From contig NZ_FNGW01000003.1 of the NCBI RefSeq assembly GCF_900103615.1, forward strand, positions 434,001-498,000: a DNA stretch of 64,000 nt, written 5' to 3'. This DNA is from Romboutsia lituseburensis DSM 797 (GTDB lineage Bacteria; Bacillota; Clostridia; Peptostreptococcales; Peptostreptococcaceae). This document shows, in pieces, positions 15,846 through 24,852 of the stretch. Under the pieces are notes generated by a model, which worked only from the letters and a program-made list of their open reading frames with translations, was not told the origin of the DNA and did not search any database. A program made the position numbers and the translations under genes. Position 1 is the stretch's first letter, and every line of letters begins with the position of its first letter.

Positions 15846-16691
15846 CTATTTTGTTTTATATTGTCTATTTATAATAGAAAATATAAATTCTGTAATTGAT
15901 TTTATAAATTCAGTTGTATCTTCTAGATAAGGAGTATGTTTTCCATTTATTATTTTAATTACTTCATTTTTGAATTTGAAATTTTCAAAATGTCTTACTC
16001 CTATAGCATAATCTTCACTACCTGTTATTATTAATGTAGGAGTATTAATTTTTTCACTAAACTTACAATAATCTAAAAAATAACTTTCATTATCAAATGA
16101 TTGATTAGACATATTTGTATTTACAATTTCATCATCTATACTATTCATTTTAATGTAGTTATTATAATCTTTATATTGTAATATGTAATACTTATCTTCT
16201 TTGACTAAATTGTAGGCTATTTGTTTCCACTCTTCTATTAAACTTATTTCATTTTCTTTTCTTGTAATATTTAATAGTTCACAGCCTTTATTTATTTGAC
16301 TTTCTAGACTCTGATTAAAATTAAGAGTACAATTTGCTAAAATTAATCCGTCTACATTTTCTTGATATTTATTTACATAACTAGTTGCTATTATCCCTCC
16401 AAAAGAATGAGCTAATAATACCCACTTTTTTACATTGAGCTTTTTTCTTATTAATTCAATATCCTCTACTATTTTATTTATAGAGTAATCTGTATTTTCA
16501 TAACCTTCTGATCTTCCACATCCTCTTTGATCTAAATAAATCATTTCAAAATTTTTCTCTAATTGTTTTCCACAGAAAATTTCAAAGTCTTTGCTCCATG
16601 CTCCTGGTCCTCCATGTATAAAAATACAAGGTATGCCTTTTCCAGATTTTTTAACATATAGTTTTAATTTATCATTTGTTTCTATAAACAT
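15846..16691 (-). CDS. Alpha/beta hydrolase, proline iminopeptidase-like
   Basis: A 281-residue serine hydrolase of the alpha/beta fold. The oxyanion motif HGGPGAW (about 26-32), the MIYLDQRGCGRSEG strand, the nucleophile elbow AHSFGG, the acid in ITGSEDYAIG and the His near NGKHTPYLED are seen, so the triad appears complete. The HGGPG and DQRGCGRS motifs point to the proline iminopeptidase (S33) group, but small esters are also possible substrates. GGAGG is close to the ATG at 16691; the longer frame starts at a TTG inside that site. It is a single gene with no signal peptide. Confidence 0.85.
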   Translation of the reverse strand: MFIETNDKLKLYVKKSGKGIPCIFIHGGPGAWSKDFEIFCGKQLEKNFEMIYLDQRGCGRSEGYENTDYSINKIVEDIELIRKKLNVKKWVLLAHSFGGIIATSYVNKYQENVDGLILANCTLNFNQSLESQINKGCELLNITRKENEISLIEEWKQIAYNLVKEDKYYILQYKDYNNYIKMNSIDDEIVNTNMSNQSFDNESYFLDYCKFSEKINTPTLIITGSEDYAIGVRHFENFKFKNEVIKIINGKHTPYLEDTTEFIKSITEFIFSIINRQYKTK

Positions 16692-16752
16692 ATTTCCCTC
16701 CAACGTTTCTATTAAATAAGTTGTTTATATTTAGATTATTGTTTTGAATAAT

Positions 16753-16790
16753 TAAATAGGCAGCAAGATACTATCTGCTACCTATTTAAT
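16753..16790 (-). terminator. Candidate terminator of the alanyl-tRNA editing gene
   Basis: Stem AAATAGG-AGCA / TGCT-CCTATTT with one mismatch and a loop of about 11 bases. The T-run on the minus strand is short (TTTAATT), so it may be weak. Confidence 0.6.
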
Positions 16791-16805
16791 CAAATTATCA
16801 TATTA

Positions 16806-18005
16806 TTATATACATTTTTCTATCTTCTTTATTGCATAATCTATAGCAACTTCTAAATTACCGTTATTTTTTCCTCCTCCTTGTGCTAGAGTTGAGCTTC
16901 CTCCTCCTCTACCATCAACAAGAGTGATAGTATCTTTCAATAAGTTGTTCATATTTATCTTAGACAAGTTTTCATTGCAAGCAAATATCAAATTAACCCT
17001 ATCTTCACTTTTAATTCCTATTAATGCAACAGAATTTTCAAACTCTACTATTTTATTAGCTATTTTTAGTGCGTATTTTGAATTTTGATTATCATAAACC
17101 TTTTTGACTATATTTATATTTTGAACCTTTTCGCTATTTGCTAACATTTCTTTTATTTCATAATCAGATACAGCTTCTTCTAATTTTTTGTTCTCTCCTA
17201 AGGCAATTTCTAATCTTTCATGCAAGTTTTTTATTCCTTTAATAGCTTCTTCTTCTCCACAACGTAAATACTTACATATATCATTTAAACATAAATCTCT
17301 TTTTGCTGAATAATCAACTGCTCTTTGACCCGCCAAAAACTCTATTCTAGTTGCTCCTCTACTCTTCTCCCACCTCTTTATCTTTATCATTCTAAGATCT
17401 AAAGTAGACTTTGGATGAACACCACAACAAGCATTACTATCTAAATCTCCTATTTTTACAATTCTAATTTCTTCTGCAGTGTCTGGTAAATCTCTCCTTA
17501 TCCAAATCTTTTTCAATTCTTTTTTAGAAGGGGTAAGAGTTTCTAAAAGTATATTTTCACCAATGATTTTATTTGCATATTCTTCAGCTTCTTTTATTTC
17601 TTCAGCTGAAAGAATTGTTTCTATATCTACTGTGCTTACTTCCTTCCCTAAATGGAAACCAACAGTATTTTTCTTAAATAAAGTATAAAAACATCCTGAA
17701 AGTACATGCTGTGCAAAGTGTTGGTGCATACCATCTTCTCTACGCTGCCAATCTATAAAACATTTTACTTTATGTATCTTTATAGGTTTTTTTTCTACAA
17801 CATGATAAACTTTCCCATCTTTTTCATAAGTATCTATGACATCATGTACATCTATTTTACCTAAATCGCAGAATTGACCTCCCCCTCCTGGGAAGAATGC
17901 TGTTTTATCAAGAAGTATATGAAATTTATTATCTATTTCTAATATTTCTTCTATCTCTGCAGTAAATTCTTTTATGTACTGATCTTTATAATATAATTTT
18001 TCCAT
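16806..18005 (-). CDS. Alanyl-tRNA editing protein, AlaX-like with DHHA1 domain
   Basis: A 399-residue free-standing editing factor that deacylates mischarged tRNA(Ala), such as Ser- or Gly-tRNA(Ala). The N-terminal beta-barrel has FPGGGGQFCD, the editing domain holds the zinc set HxxxH (HFAQH, His96/His100) and C-C-G-V-H (about 193-197), a coiled segment follows, and the C terminus carries the DHHA1 GRGGGSSTLAQGGG loop. This long form resembles the C-terminal half of AlaRS without its synthetase domain. AGGAGG precedes the ATG at 18005; an extended frame begins six codons earlier. It is a single gene. Confidence 0.92.
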   Translation of the reverse strand: MEKLYYKDQYIKEFTAEIEEILEIDNKFHILLDKTAFFPGGGGQFCDLGKIDVHDVIDTYEKDGKVYHVVEKKPIKIHKVKCFIDWQRREDGMHQHFAQHVLSGCFYTLFKKNTVGFHLGKEVSTVDIETILSAEEIKEAEEYANKIIGENILLETLTPSKKELKKIWIRRDLPDTAEEIRIVKIGDLDSNACCGVHPKSTLDLRMIKIKRWEKSRGATRIEFLAGQRAVDYSAKRDLCLNDICKYLRCGEEEAIKGIKNLHERLEIALGENKKLEEAVSDYEIKEMLANSEKVQNINIVKKVYDNQNSKYALKIANKIVEFENSVALIGIKSEDRVNLIFACNENLSKINMNNLLKDTITLVDGRGGGSSTLAQGGGKNNGNLEVAIDYAIKKIEKCI

Positions 18006-18292
18006 TATTCCTCCTATTAACATATATCTTAGCTTCCAATAAGTTAGAATATAATATTAAATTTATTTTATAATTGTAATTTTACACTAATTGGTTACTT
18101 TTATAAAGTTTTTATGTATAAAATAGTATTATTTGTATACATTTTTATTTTCTCAAATTTTAAAAAATAAAATTTATTATTCATTTGAATTTATTTTTTA
18201 AAGTAAAATGCGATTTTATCCACTGAAGCGACTTAAAATAATTAAGTCATTGTTTAAAATTATATAATTTGAATTACTTTTTATATATATAG
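18006..18292. other. Gap upstream of the alanyl-tRNA editing gene
   Basis: The 333-base space 18006-18338 holds only the CorA-side terminator and a possible small hairpin GACTTAAAATAATTAAGTC (18228-18246). No open reading frame or promoter clear enough to call is seen. Confidence 0.4.
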
Positions 18293-18329
18293 AAAAAGCA
18301 CCTATAATTTTTTCTTAAAGGTGCTTTTT
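18293..18329 (-). terminator. Terminator of the CorA-like gene
   Basis: Stem AAAAAGCACCT / AGGTGCTTTTT with a loop of about 15 bases, directly after the gene on the minus strand. Confidence 0.85.
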
Positions 18330-18338
18330 AGAACAATA

Positions 18339-19298
18339 TTAAAGTAATTTTTTCAATTTAAATATAACTATTCCAACAACAATTATAATTAACATTACAA
18401 AAATAGTTAACGGATATCCAAAAGTCCATTCAAGCTCTGGCATAACTTTGAAGTTCATTCCATAAATACCGGTTATAATAGTAAGTGGAGCTGCTATTCC
18501 TGTAAGAACTGTAAGCTTTGTAATTAATACATTTGTTTTTTCTGCAACTTGAGAAGAATATATATCTAATAGCTTATCCGCTAATTCTCTTGTAGATAAC
18601 GCAAAGCTGTATAATTTATCTATTCCAAAATCAATACCTTGTAAGTTGTCTAAATTATATTTTTTTACATCTGAATATTTTAAATACCTTATATTTTCTT
18701 TTAAGATTCTATCACCTATATATAAAAGTGGTCTTGTATTTTTTACAACAGTCCTAGTTATTCCTCTTATATAATTTATCTTTGATACATGATCATCTAT
18801 AGCACCTTCTAAAATTTCATCTTCTAACTTAAGAATCATGTCTTCTACCTTTTCAAGACTTTCAAATTCATGTATTATTATATTTTTAAATATTAAATAA
18901 TTAATTTTAAAAAGACTTACTATGCTAGGTGTATCTTCCATTTTTATATTATTTAAGATCATATTTTTAACAAACTCATATATAAAGTGATTTTCGCTAC
19001 AAACAACCAATATAAAGTTATCTGATAGATAGATATTTACTTCTTCTATTTCAGCTTTATTATCTACAATTTCAAAAGTATTCACACTTAGAAAATCATA
19101 TTTTTCAAACAAATCAAGCTTTATATTTTCATCAAATTTAAGACAATCTTTAAATGTAATTTCGTCTATTTTTAAAATATCCTTTAGAAGCTTTAATTCA
19201 TCGACAGAACTTAAAATTAGGTATGAATCATTTTCATTATAAAAGCTTTTTTCAAATTTATCTTTTTTTTCTCTAGTTTCTAAATTTAAAATATGCAT
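18339..19298 (-). CDS. CorA family magnesium/divalent metal transporter
   Basis: A 319-residue inner-membrane channel-type transporter. The long cytosolic N-terminal domain (1-255) ends in a helical stalk, and two C-terminal helices follow (about 258-280 and 293-315). The hallmark YGMNF signature (about 276-280) closes the first helix with P-E-L-E-W just after it, in place of the usual N-x-x-x-M loop. It probably forms a pentamer that moves Mg2+, though Co2+ or Ni2+ are possible. The gene is single and separated from the next by 58 bases. Confidence 0.9.
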   Translation of the reverse strand: MHILNLETREKKDKFEKSFYNENDSYLILSSVDELKLLKDILKIDEITFKDCLKFDENIKLDLFEKYDFLSVNTFEIVDNKAEIEEVNIYLSDNFILVVCSENHFIYEFVKNMILNNIKMEDTPSIVSLFKINYLIFKNIIIHEFESLEKVEDMILKLEDEILEGAIDDHVSKINYIRGITRTVVKNTRPLLYIGDRILKENIRYLKYSDVKKYNLDNLQGIDFGIDKLYSFALSTRELADKLLDIYSSQVAEKTNVLITKLTVLTGIAAPLTIITGIYGMNFKVMPELEWTFGYPLTIFVMLIIIVVGIVIFKLKKLL

Positions 19299-19356
19299 TT
19301 TATCACCTTGATTTATTATTAGTCAAAATCAAGATGATAATACATGAATTTATGTA

Positions 19357-19929
19357 TTATTTATATATATTAGCTTTTTCTATGAACTTATTGTATAGCT
19401 TTAGCATATGAGGTTCATTTATTACATACTCATCTAGCTTATTTATTGGTATCCACATTACTCCACTATTTTCATCTTCTTTAATACTTAAAGGTTCATC
19501 CTCATCAGCTTCCATTAAGTATGCAATAGATAAGTGTAAATGAGGTGCTACGTATTTACCATTTTTCATATGGCTTTTTACATCTAAAACATCTAATGAG
19601 AAAATACCATCACCGATTATAATAGCATTTTTAACACCTGTTTCTTCTTCAAGTTCTTTCATAGCAACATTAAAAAAATCACTATCTCCATCATTATGAC
19701 CACCCATCCATGACCATGTATTATAAATATTATGATGTACCATAAGTACTTTATCACGATTTTTATTAACTACAAATGTAGATGAAGTAAGATGTGCTAT
19801 TTCATTATTTCGTGTAAGTATATCATCAAAGATATCTGCACTTTTTAATATAATATCTTTATCTTTAGATTCTTGTTCATTAAATGGCTTATATTTTTTT
19901 ATACTATTAATCCAACTCAATATAATCAT
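19357..19929 (-). CDS. Nudix hydrolase
   Basis: A 190-residue Nudix-fold enzyme with the box starting GGHNDGDSDF and closing AMKELEEETGV (about 74-98). The usual R-E-U in the box is replaced by K-E-L, though the E-E-x-G catalytic acids remain. The residues VVNKNRDKVLMVHHNI and YLMEADEDEP frame the core. Substrates in this branch (phosphopentenyl or sugar-nucleotide-like) cannot be deduced. The AAAGGGG site abuts the ATG at 19929; TTG at 19920 has a better 9-base spacing and may be the real start. Confidence 0.83.
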   Translation of the reverse strand: MIILSWINSIKKYKPFNEQESKDKDIILKSADIFDDILTRNNEIAHLTSSTFVVNKNRDKVLMVHHNIYNTWSWMGGHNDGDSDFFNVAMKELEEETGVKNAIIIGDGIFSLDVLDVKSHMKNGKYVAPHLHLSIAYLMEADEDEPLSIKEDENSGVMWIPINKLDEYVINEPHMLKLYNKFIEKANIYK

Positions 19930-20126
19930 CCCCTTTATATTTTTTAATTTTATAATTATTTTACCACAATTAATTTATTTATGCTGTTTAATCAAGTAAC
20001 TAGTTATAGCTTTAATAATGTATAAATTATTTAAGTATATGATTTAATACTTGTTATATTCACATTTTTTTATAACTTCACATATATTATAGTAAGATTT
20101 TAAAATCTTATATAGGAGTTGATAAT

Positions 20127-20330
20127 ATGTATGAATATGCTTTAAAATTTTTACATCAATATGTAGAAATCTATACTTATTTATCTCAACAAAAGCTATA
20201 CGGAACAATTATCAAAGTAACTCCTGCTGAAATAGTTTTAAATAGAGAACATATAGATAAAGCTTCTAGTAAAAATTATGATCTTTATATTCCTTTAAAT
20301 TCTGTCATATCTATAAAAAAACTAGATTAA
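20127..20330 (+). CDS. Small protein with an Sm-like strand pattern, function unknown
   Basis: The 67 residues begin with an aromatic helix (MYEYALKFLHQYVEIYTYL) followed by strands LYGTIIKVTPAEIVLNRE and LYIPLNSVISIKKL. The G-x-I-x-x-V...I-P-L-x-x-V-x-S-I pattern is that of small beta-barrels (Sm-like or spore-coat-type proteins), but no family is recognised. AGGAG eight bases ahead of the ATG marks a genuine start. It is monocistronic with a strong terminator. Confidence 0.65.
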   Translation: MYEYALKFLHQYVEIYTYLSQQKLYGTIIKVTPAEIVLNREHIDKASSKNYDLYIPLNSVISIKKLD

Positions 20331-20366
20331 AAGTTTTGCTATCATATTAAACTAAATATTAAAAGT

Positions 20367-20400
20367 AAAAGCCACAGCAATCAATGCTGTAGCTTTTTTT
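20367..20400. terminator. Bidirectional terminator
   Basis: Stem AAAAGC-ACAGCA / TGCTGT-GCTTTTTTT with one mismatch and a 6-base loop. It ends the 67-residue gene (+) and the opposing acyltransferase gene (-). Confidence 0.9.
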
Positions 20401-20405
20401 GATTT

Positions 20406-21380
20406 TTATTTTATTAACTTAAAAATAGACTTAAATAAACCATTATATATTTTTTCAAAAATCTTTAAAGATAATATATATGTTATAAACAATGGACTTA
20501 TTATAATTACCCAATTAGTTAAAATATGTTTATCCCATGTTGGTATAAAGTAAAAAATTAAAATAACTACGTAAATATGAAATGCATACACATACATTGT
20601 AGATTTTCCCATTTCAGAATAGAAAGTTTTCTTATTTGGTGTTATAGCACATACAAATATACTTAAAATAATGCTACTTAAATAAAGTACTATTCTATAA
20701 AATATACCTTGCCATATATTTAAACCTAGTTCAGTATAAGAATAAGAACCATATAAAAACTTATAATCCAATATTTTATTTTCTGCTATAAACAATGCTA
20801 TAGCAACAAATATAGTCAATCCTAAAATAGCAATCCATATATTTACCTTATCATCTACTTTTTTTAATTTTTCCATATCTGTATAATACCCAAGCAAGAA
20901 AAATGGTAAGAATACTACAGTTCTAGAAAAAGATAATATAGATCCATTCGAAACAAGTCCAACTACTAATCCTAATGCAAAGCTTATAGGTAATATATAC
21001 TTAATTTTAACTAAGTATTTAAGAGATATCCTCCAAAAAAATAAACTGAGTAAAAACCATAAAGTCCAACCAGGATATAATAATGGAAAACTATTTTGTC
21101 CAGTATAAATATAAGCTAGAGTATACCAAATTATATTAAGTACTATATATGGAATTAAAAGTGTTTTTAAATATATTTTTTTACTTTTATTAATATTTTT
21201 TGAAAGAAAACCTGATATAAATATAAATAAAGGCATATGAAAGATGTATATAAACATATAAACTCCCATTAGTGTAGTATTTGTATTTATATATCTCTCT
21301 ATTAAATGGCCAAAGACAACTAAAAATATTAATATAAATTTAATGTTATCTATAAAGTAATTGTTTTTCACATCTTCCAT
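20406..21380 (-). CDS. Acyltransferase 3 family membrane protein
   Basis: A 324-residue integral membrane protein with about ten helices. The N terminus NYFIDNIKFILIFLVVFGHL carries the conserved His of the acyltransferase 3 family (OafA, fucose O-acetylase), and F-H-M-P-L-F-I-F-I-S-G-F-L is the next family motif. These proteins transfer acetyl groups from cytosolic acetyl-CoA to extracellular glycans. The gene starts 27 bases after an esterase gene on the same strand, so the two are probably co-transcribed and may act on the same surface polymer. Confidence 0.85.
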   Translation of the reverse strand: MEDVKNNYFIDNIKFILIFLVVFGHLIERYINTNTTLMGVYMFIYIFHMPLFIFISGFLSKNINKSKKIYLKTLLIPYIVLNIIWYTLAYIYTGQNSFPLLYPGWTLWFLLSLFFWRISLKYLVKIKYILPISFALGLVVGLVSNGSILSFSRTVVFLPFFLLGYYTDMEKLKKVDDKVNIWIAILGLTIFVAIALFIAENKILDYKFLYGSYSYTELGLNIWQGIFYRIVLYLSSIILSIFVCAITPNKKTFYSEMGKSTMYVYAFHIYVVILIFYFIPTWDKHILTNWVIIISPLFITYILSLKIFEKIYNGLFKSIFKLIK

Positions 21381-21407
21381 CTGTGCACCTCATTTTAATC
21401 ATTTGCA

Positions 21408-22262
21408 TTATCTTTCAACTTCTTTCAAGTTCTCTACCTCTTTTATAAAATCTAAAATATACTTAGAGTATTTATTACCTTCTCCTCTTACAAGTTCTAT
21501 AGTATCTTCATGCTCTGCCTTTTTTATTATTTTTAATAGAGTATTTTCATCTAAATTTTGTATTTTGTCTATAAAAGAAATTGAAGTATTTACATCTATA
21601 AGTGAGTCGCTATCACCATGTATACACATAATAGGTATATCAACTTCTTTATTATTAATTAAATTGATAGGATTAGCTTTATCTACCTTACCTTTATATA
21701 CATAGTTTCTTATAAGAATTTTAGAGTATGTAGAACTACACTTAAAAAAGTCTAATACTCCTGATATTGAAATAAATCCTTTTAATATTGATGGATTAAT
21801 CCCATACTTTTCTTGTCTTTCGTGGTCAAATACAATATGAGCTGCTAGTTCTCCTCCTGCAGAGTATCCAGCAACAATTATATTATTTACATTTGGATTG
21901 ATTTTTATAAAATTACTTAAAGCTAAAAATACATCTTCTATTTGTGTTGGATACCTATAAGCCGGAACTAATCTATATCCAGCTAATACAGTTGTATAAC
22001 CCATTTTATAAAAATATTTACCTACACTGCTATATAGTGATGGGCTTCCATGCCACCATCCACCACCATGGATAAAAAATATAGTTGATTTAATTTCATT
22101 TAAAGAAGTATATGGTTGATATAATTTATAATACTGCTTTCTATTTTCTCCATATTTTATTTTTTTTCCTTTTATATTAAAATCTCTTATATAGCTATAA
22201 ACTAAAGTTCTATTAATACTTCTTGCTTTTCGTCTTAATTTTTTTAAAGTTGTATTTTCCAT
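21408..22262 (-). CDS. Alpha/beta hydrolase, acetyl esterase-like (HGGG class)
   Basis: A 284-residue esterase of the hormone-sensitive-lipase group. The oxyanion motif FIHGGGWW (about 63-70), nucleophile VAGYSAGGE (about 132-140), the acid in IHGDSDSLID and the His in KKAEHEDTIEL are present. No signal peptide is seen, so it acts in the cytosol or is membrane-associated by other means. It lies 27 bases upstream of the acyltransferase 3 gene. The upstream AAAGGA is 17 bases from the ATG, so a weaker start context is likely. Confidence 0.83.
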   Translation of the reverse strand: MENTTLKKLRRKARSINRTLVYSYIRDFNIKGKKIKYGENRKQYYKLYQPYTSLNEIKSTIFFIHGGGWWHGSPSLYSSVGKYFYKMGYTTVLAGYRLVPAYRYPTQIEDVFLALSNFIKINPNVNNIIVAGYSAGGELAAHIVFDHERQEKYGINPSILKGFISISGVLDFFKCSSTYSKILIRNYVYKGKVDKANPINLINNKEVDIPIMCIHGDSDSLIDVNTSISFIDKIQNLDENTLLKIIKKAEHEDTIELVRGEGNKYSKYILDFIKEVENLKEVER

Positions 22263-22318
22263 TAATTTTTATTTATAAGTCCTTTCATCTATTTTTAGTA
22301 CTTTAAATTTAATCTTAA

Positions 22319-22358
22319 AATAAAAAGACATGAATTCTAAACCCATGTCTTTTTATTT
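22319..22358 (-). terminator. Terminator after the NADH oxidase gene
   Basis: Stem AAAAAGACATG / CATGTCTTTTT with a loop of about 14 bases, followed by TATTTTAAG on the minus strand. It also could serve the convergent side weakly. Confidence 0.8.
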
Positions 22359-22431
22359 ATAGTATATCTCATTTTCAATTATTTATTTTATTTTTTATAG
22401 TATATCTTAGTATTTTATTTTTGATTCACAT

Positions 22432-23763
22432 TTACAGTGCTTTTAATGCAGCTATATTTAATAAACTCCAAGGTTTATTGAAATGTGGTTGGAAGAAGAA
22501 ATCAGTCATTGCTAATTCTTCAATAGTCATTTCATTTTGAATAACTACTGATAAAGTATTAGCAAACTGAGTTAAGTCTATTTTAGATACTATTTGACCA
22601 CCTAATACTTTTCTACTATCTTTATCAAATACTAATTTTAAAGTAGCTTCTTCATATGTGGGCATAAATTCAGGTCTATAATTGTCTGTAGCTATTACTG
22701 AATCTATATTTAAATTTGTTGTATTCTTTGCAACTTCTTCTGTCATTCCTGTAGACGCTATACATTGGCTATATATTTTTATGCCTGATGTTCCTTGAGT
22801 TCCCATATATTTAAGAGTAGGTTTAACTAAGTTTTTACCTATAAGAGTACCCATTCTAACTGCATTTGTTGCTAATGGTATATATCTTGTATCATTTGCT
22901 GGATTAAATTTAACAACACAACAATCTCCAGCGGCGAATACATCTTTTTCACTAGTTTGCATATATTCATCTATTATTATAGCTCCATTTGGTAGCGTAT
23001 CTAGTTTTCCTTGTATTAATTTTGTACTAGGAGCAAATCCTATACATAGTATTACTAAATCAGCTTCAAATTCATCCTTATCTGTTACTACTTTACTTAC
23101 TTTTGAATCATTTCCTTCAAACTTTTGAACCTTTTGACCTAATACTAAATTAACACCTTTTTCTTTAAATTCCTTTTCTGCAATATCTGTAAATTCTTTA
23201 TCTAAATATTTAGCCATTATTCTATCTTCTGCATCTATTAGAGTAGTATTTTTCCCTTGTATTTCAAATGCTTCTGCAAGCTCTACACCAATATATCCTG
23301 CACCTATTATAACTACATTCTTAGCATCACTACATTTACTTGTTATTGTCTTAGCATGATCATAGTTTTTACATAAAACTATATTATCAAGATTTCCACC
23401 TTCAAAATTTGGAACTATTGGCCAAGAACCTAACGTTAAAACAAGTTTATCATAACTGTCTTCAAACGTTTCGCTTGTTAATAAATTTTTAACTATTATA
23501 CTTTTATTTTCAAAATCTATATTTAAAACTTCATGTTGCATATTAGTTTTTATACCTAATGTTTGTAAGTTTTCTGGTGAATTATAAAATAGTTTTTGCG
23601 TATCTTTTACCACATCTGCAACATTTAGTGCTATTCCACAAGATAAAAATGATACATTATCATTTTTTTCATATATAACAACTTCGCTTTCTGGATATTT
23701 GTCTTTTATATTAACAACTGCAGCAGTACCTGCATGTGTACATCCTATAACTATAACTTTCAT
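22432..23763 (-). CDS. NADH oxidase / CoA-disulfide reductase-like flavoprotein
   Basis: A 443-residue FAD-dependent pyridine nucleotide oxidoreductase. The FAD motif MKVIVIGCTHAGTAA (1-15), the redox-active Cys42 in FLSCGIAL, the NAD motif VVIIGAGYIGVELAE (about 145-160), the second FAD motif VFAAGDC and a C-terminal dimer domain (FFFQPHFNKPW) are all present. The single-Cys42 arrangement fits water-forming NADH oxidase, CoA-disulfide reductase and related peroxide-reducing enzymes, which cannot be told apart here. It would help an anaerobe remove oxygen or keep thiols reduced. It is a single gene. Confidence 0.88.
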   Translation of the reverse strand: MKVIVIGCTHAGTAAVVNIKDKYPESEVVIYEKNDNVSFLSCGIALNVADVVKDTQKLFYNSPENLQTLGIKTNMQHEVLNIDFENKSIIVKNLLTSETFEDSYDKLVLTLGSWPIVPNFEGGNLDNIVLCKNYDHAKTITSKCSDAKNVVIIGAGYIGVELAEAFEIQGKNTTLIDAEDRIMAKYLDKEFTDIAEKEFKEKGVNLVLGQKVQKFEGNDSKVSKVVTDKDEFEADLVILCIGFAPSTKLIQGKLDTLPNGAIIIDEYMQTSEKDVFAAGDCCVVKFNPANDTRYIPLATNAVRMGTLIGKNLVKPTLKYMGTQGTSGIKIYSQCIASTGMTEEVAKNTTNLNIDSVIATDNYRPEFMPTYEEATLKLVFDKDSRKVLGGQIVSKIDLTQFANTLSVVIQNEMTIEELAMTDFFFQPHFNKPWSLLNIAALKAL

Positions 23764-23913
23764 TAATTATCCCTCCATATTGGTAATTTTTTAACATGTT
23801 ATATTAATACCCGATATTTATAATTTAAAACACAATTATTTTTTTATTACAAATTTATATTAATATATATAACTATTAAAATAGCACTCTATAAATTATA
23901 TTAAACGGATGTA

Positions 23914-23956
23914 TAAAAAAAGTATGTATATTTAATAAATATACATACTTTTTTAT
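23914..23956 (-). terminator. Terminator of the aroH-cmk-plsC-ispH transcript
   Basis: An almost perfect stem of 18 bp, AAAAAAGTATGTATATTT paired with its complement, ending in a T-run on the minus strand right after ispH. Confidence 0.9.
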
Positions 23957-24796
23957 TTATATTGATTTTATAAACTTAATTACATCATCTATTATCCAAT
24001 CTGGAGTAGAAGCTCCTGCTGTTACACCAATTGTATTATATTTTTTTAAAGAATTTGAATCTAAATCATCTTTGGTTTCTATTGCAAATGTATTTACAAA
24101 CTCTTTACATATATTAACTAGTTTTTGAGTATTTGAACTATGTGTTCCTCCTATAACAATCATACAATCTACTTCTTTAGATAACTCTCTAGCTGCTTGT
24201 TGTCTTACTTTTGTTGCTGAGCATATTGTATTATTAAATATTACATCATTAGTTCTTTTAGAAATTTCATCTACTATTTTTAGGTATAAATCTGAATTGA
24301 TCGTTGTTTGAGCTACTACGCAGTATTTTTTAGACTTATCTAATTTAACTTTTTGTAAATCTTCTATCGTCTTTACTATAATTGAGTTATTATTGCACCA
24401 TCCATTTATACCTATTACTTCTGGATGTTTACTATCACCTATAACTATTATTTCATATCCTTTTTTACTATATTCTTTAACTATTTTATGAATTTTTTTT
24501 ACAAATGGACATGTAGTATCTACTATAGCTATTTGCTTTTTATCTGCATTTATATATACTTCTTCTCCTACTCCATGAGATCTTATTATCATGCTATTTT
24601 TATCTGGAATGCTTGAAATATCTTCTACAGTTACTAGACCCTTTTCTTCATATTTACTTACAGCTTGCTTATTATGAATAAGAGGACCTAAAGCATAAAT
24701 TCCGTCCTCATTAGCTTCTAATTTATCCCAAGCCATTTTCATAGCTCTCTTAACCCCAAAACAAAATCCTGCTTCTTTAGCTATTTTTACATTCAT
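23957..24796 (-). CDS. ispH: 4-hydroxy-3-methylbut-2-enyl diphosphate reductase
   Basis: Last enzyme of the MEP isoprenoid pathway, reducing HMBPP to IPP and DMAPP with a [4Fe-4S] cluster. The cluster ligands Cys12 (GFCFGVKRA), Cys96 (DTTCPFVKK) and Cys192 (TICSATKVRQ) are visible, with the HGVG loop near 74. At 279 residues it is the plain form, without the S1 domain fusion found in many other Clostridia. GGGAG precedes the ATG. It is the last gene of the operon behind plsC. Confidence 0.96.
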   Translation of the reverse strand: MNVKIAKEAGFCFGVKRAMKMAWDKLEANEDGIYALGPLIHNKQAVSKYEEKGLVTVEDISSIPDKNSMIIRSHGVGEEVYINADKKQIAIVDTTCPFVKKIHKIVKEYSKKGYEIIVIGDSKHPEVIGINGWCNNNSIIVKTIEDLQKVKLDKSKKYCVVAQTTINSDLYLKIVDEISKRTNDVIFNNTICSATKVRQQAARELSKEVDCMIVIGGTHSSNTQKLVNICKEFVNTFAIETKDDLDSNSLKKYNTIGVTAGASTPDWIIDDVIKFIKSI

Positions 24797-24852
24797 TTCT
24801 TATCTCCCTATAGTTCTTATTTAAATTATAGATTTTTGTGTAATTTATGTAT

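Noticed and set aside
12647-19929. ATG codons directly touching the G-rich site of the LRR and Nudix genes
   Set aside because: Start uncertainty only: TTG codons nine bases downstream are likelier for both, but this does not change the gene calls.
23789-23804. Rex-type operator upstream of the NADH oxidase gene
   Set aside because: TTAACATGTTA is a short palindrome that lacks the TTGTTAA-N4-TTAACAA arms of Rex sites.
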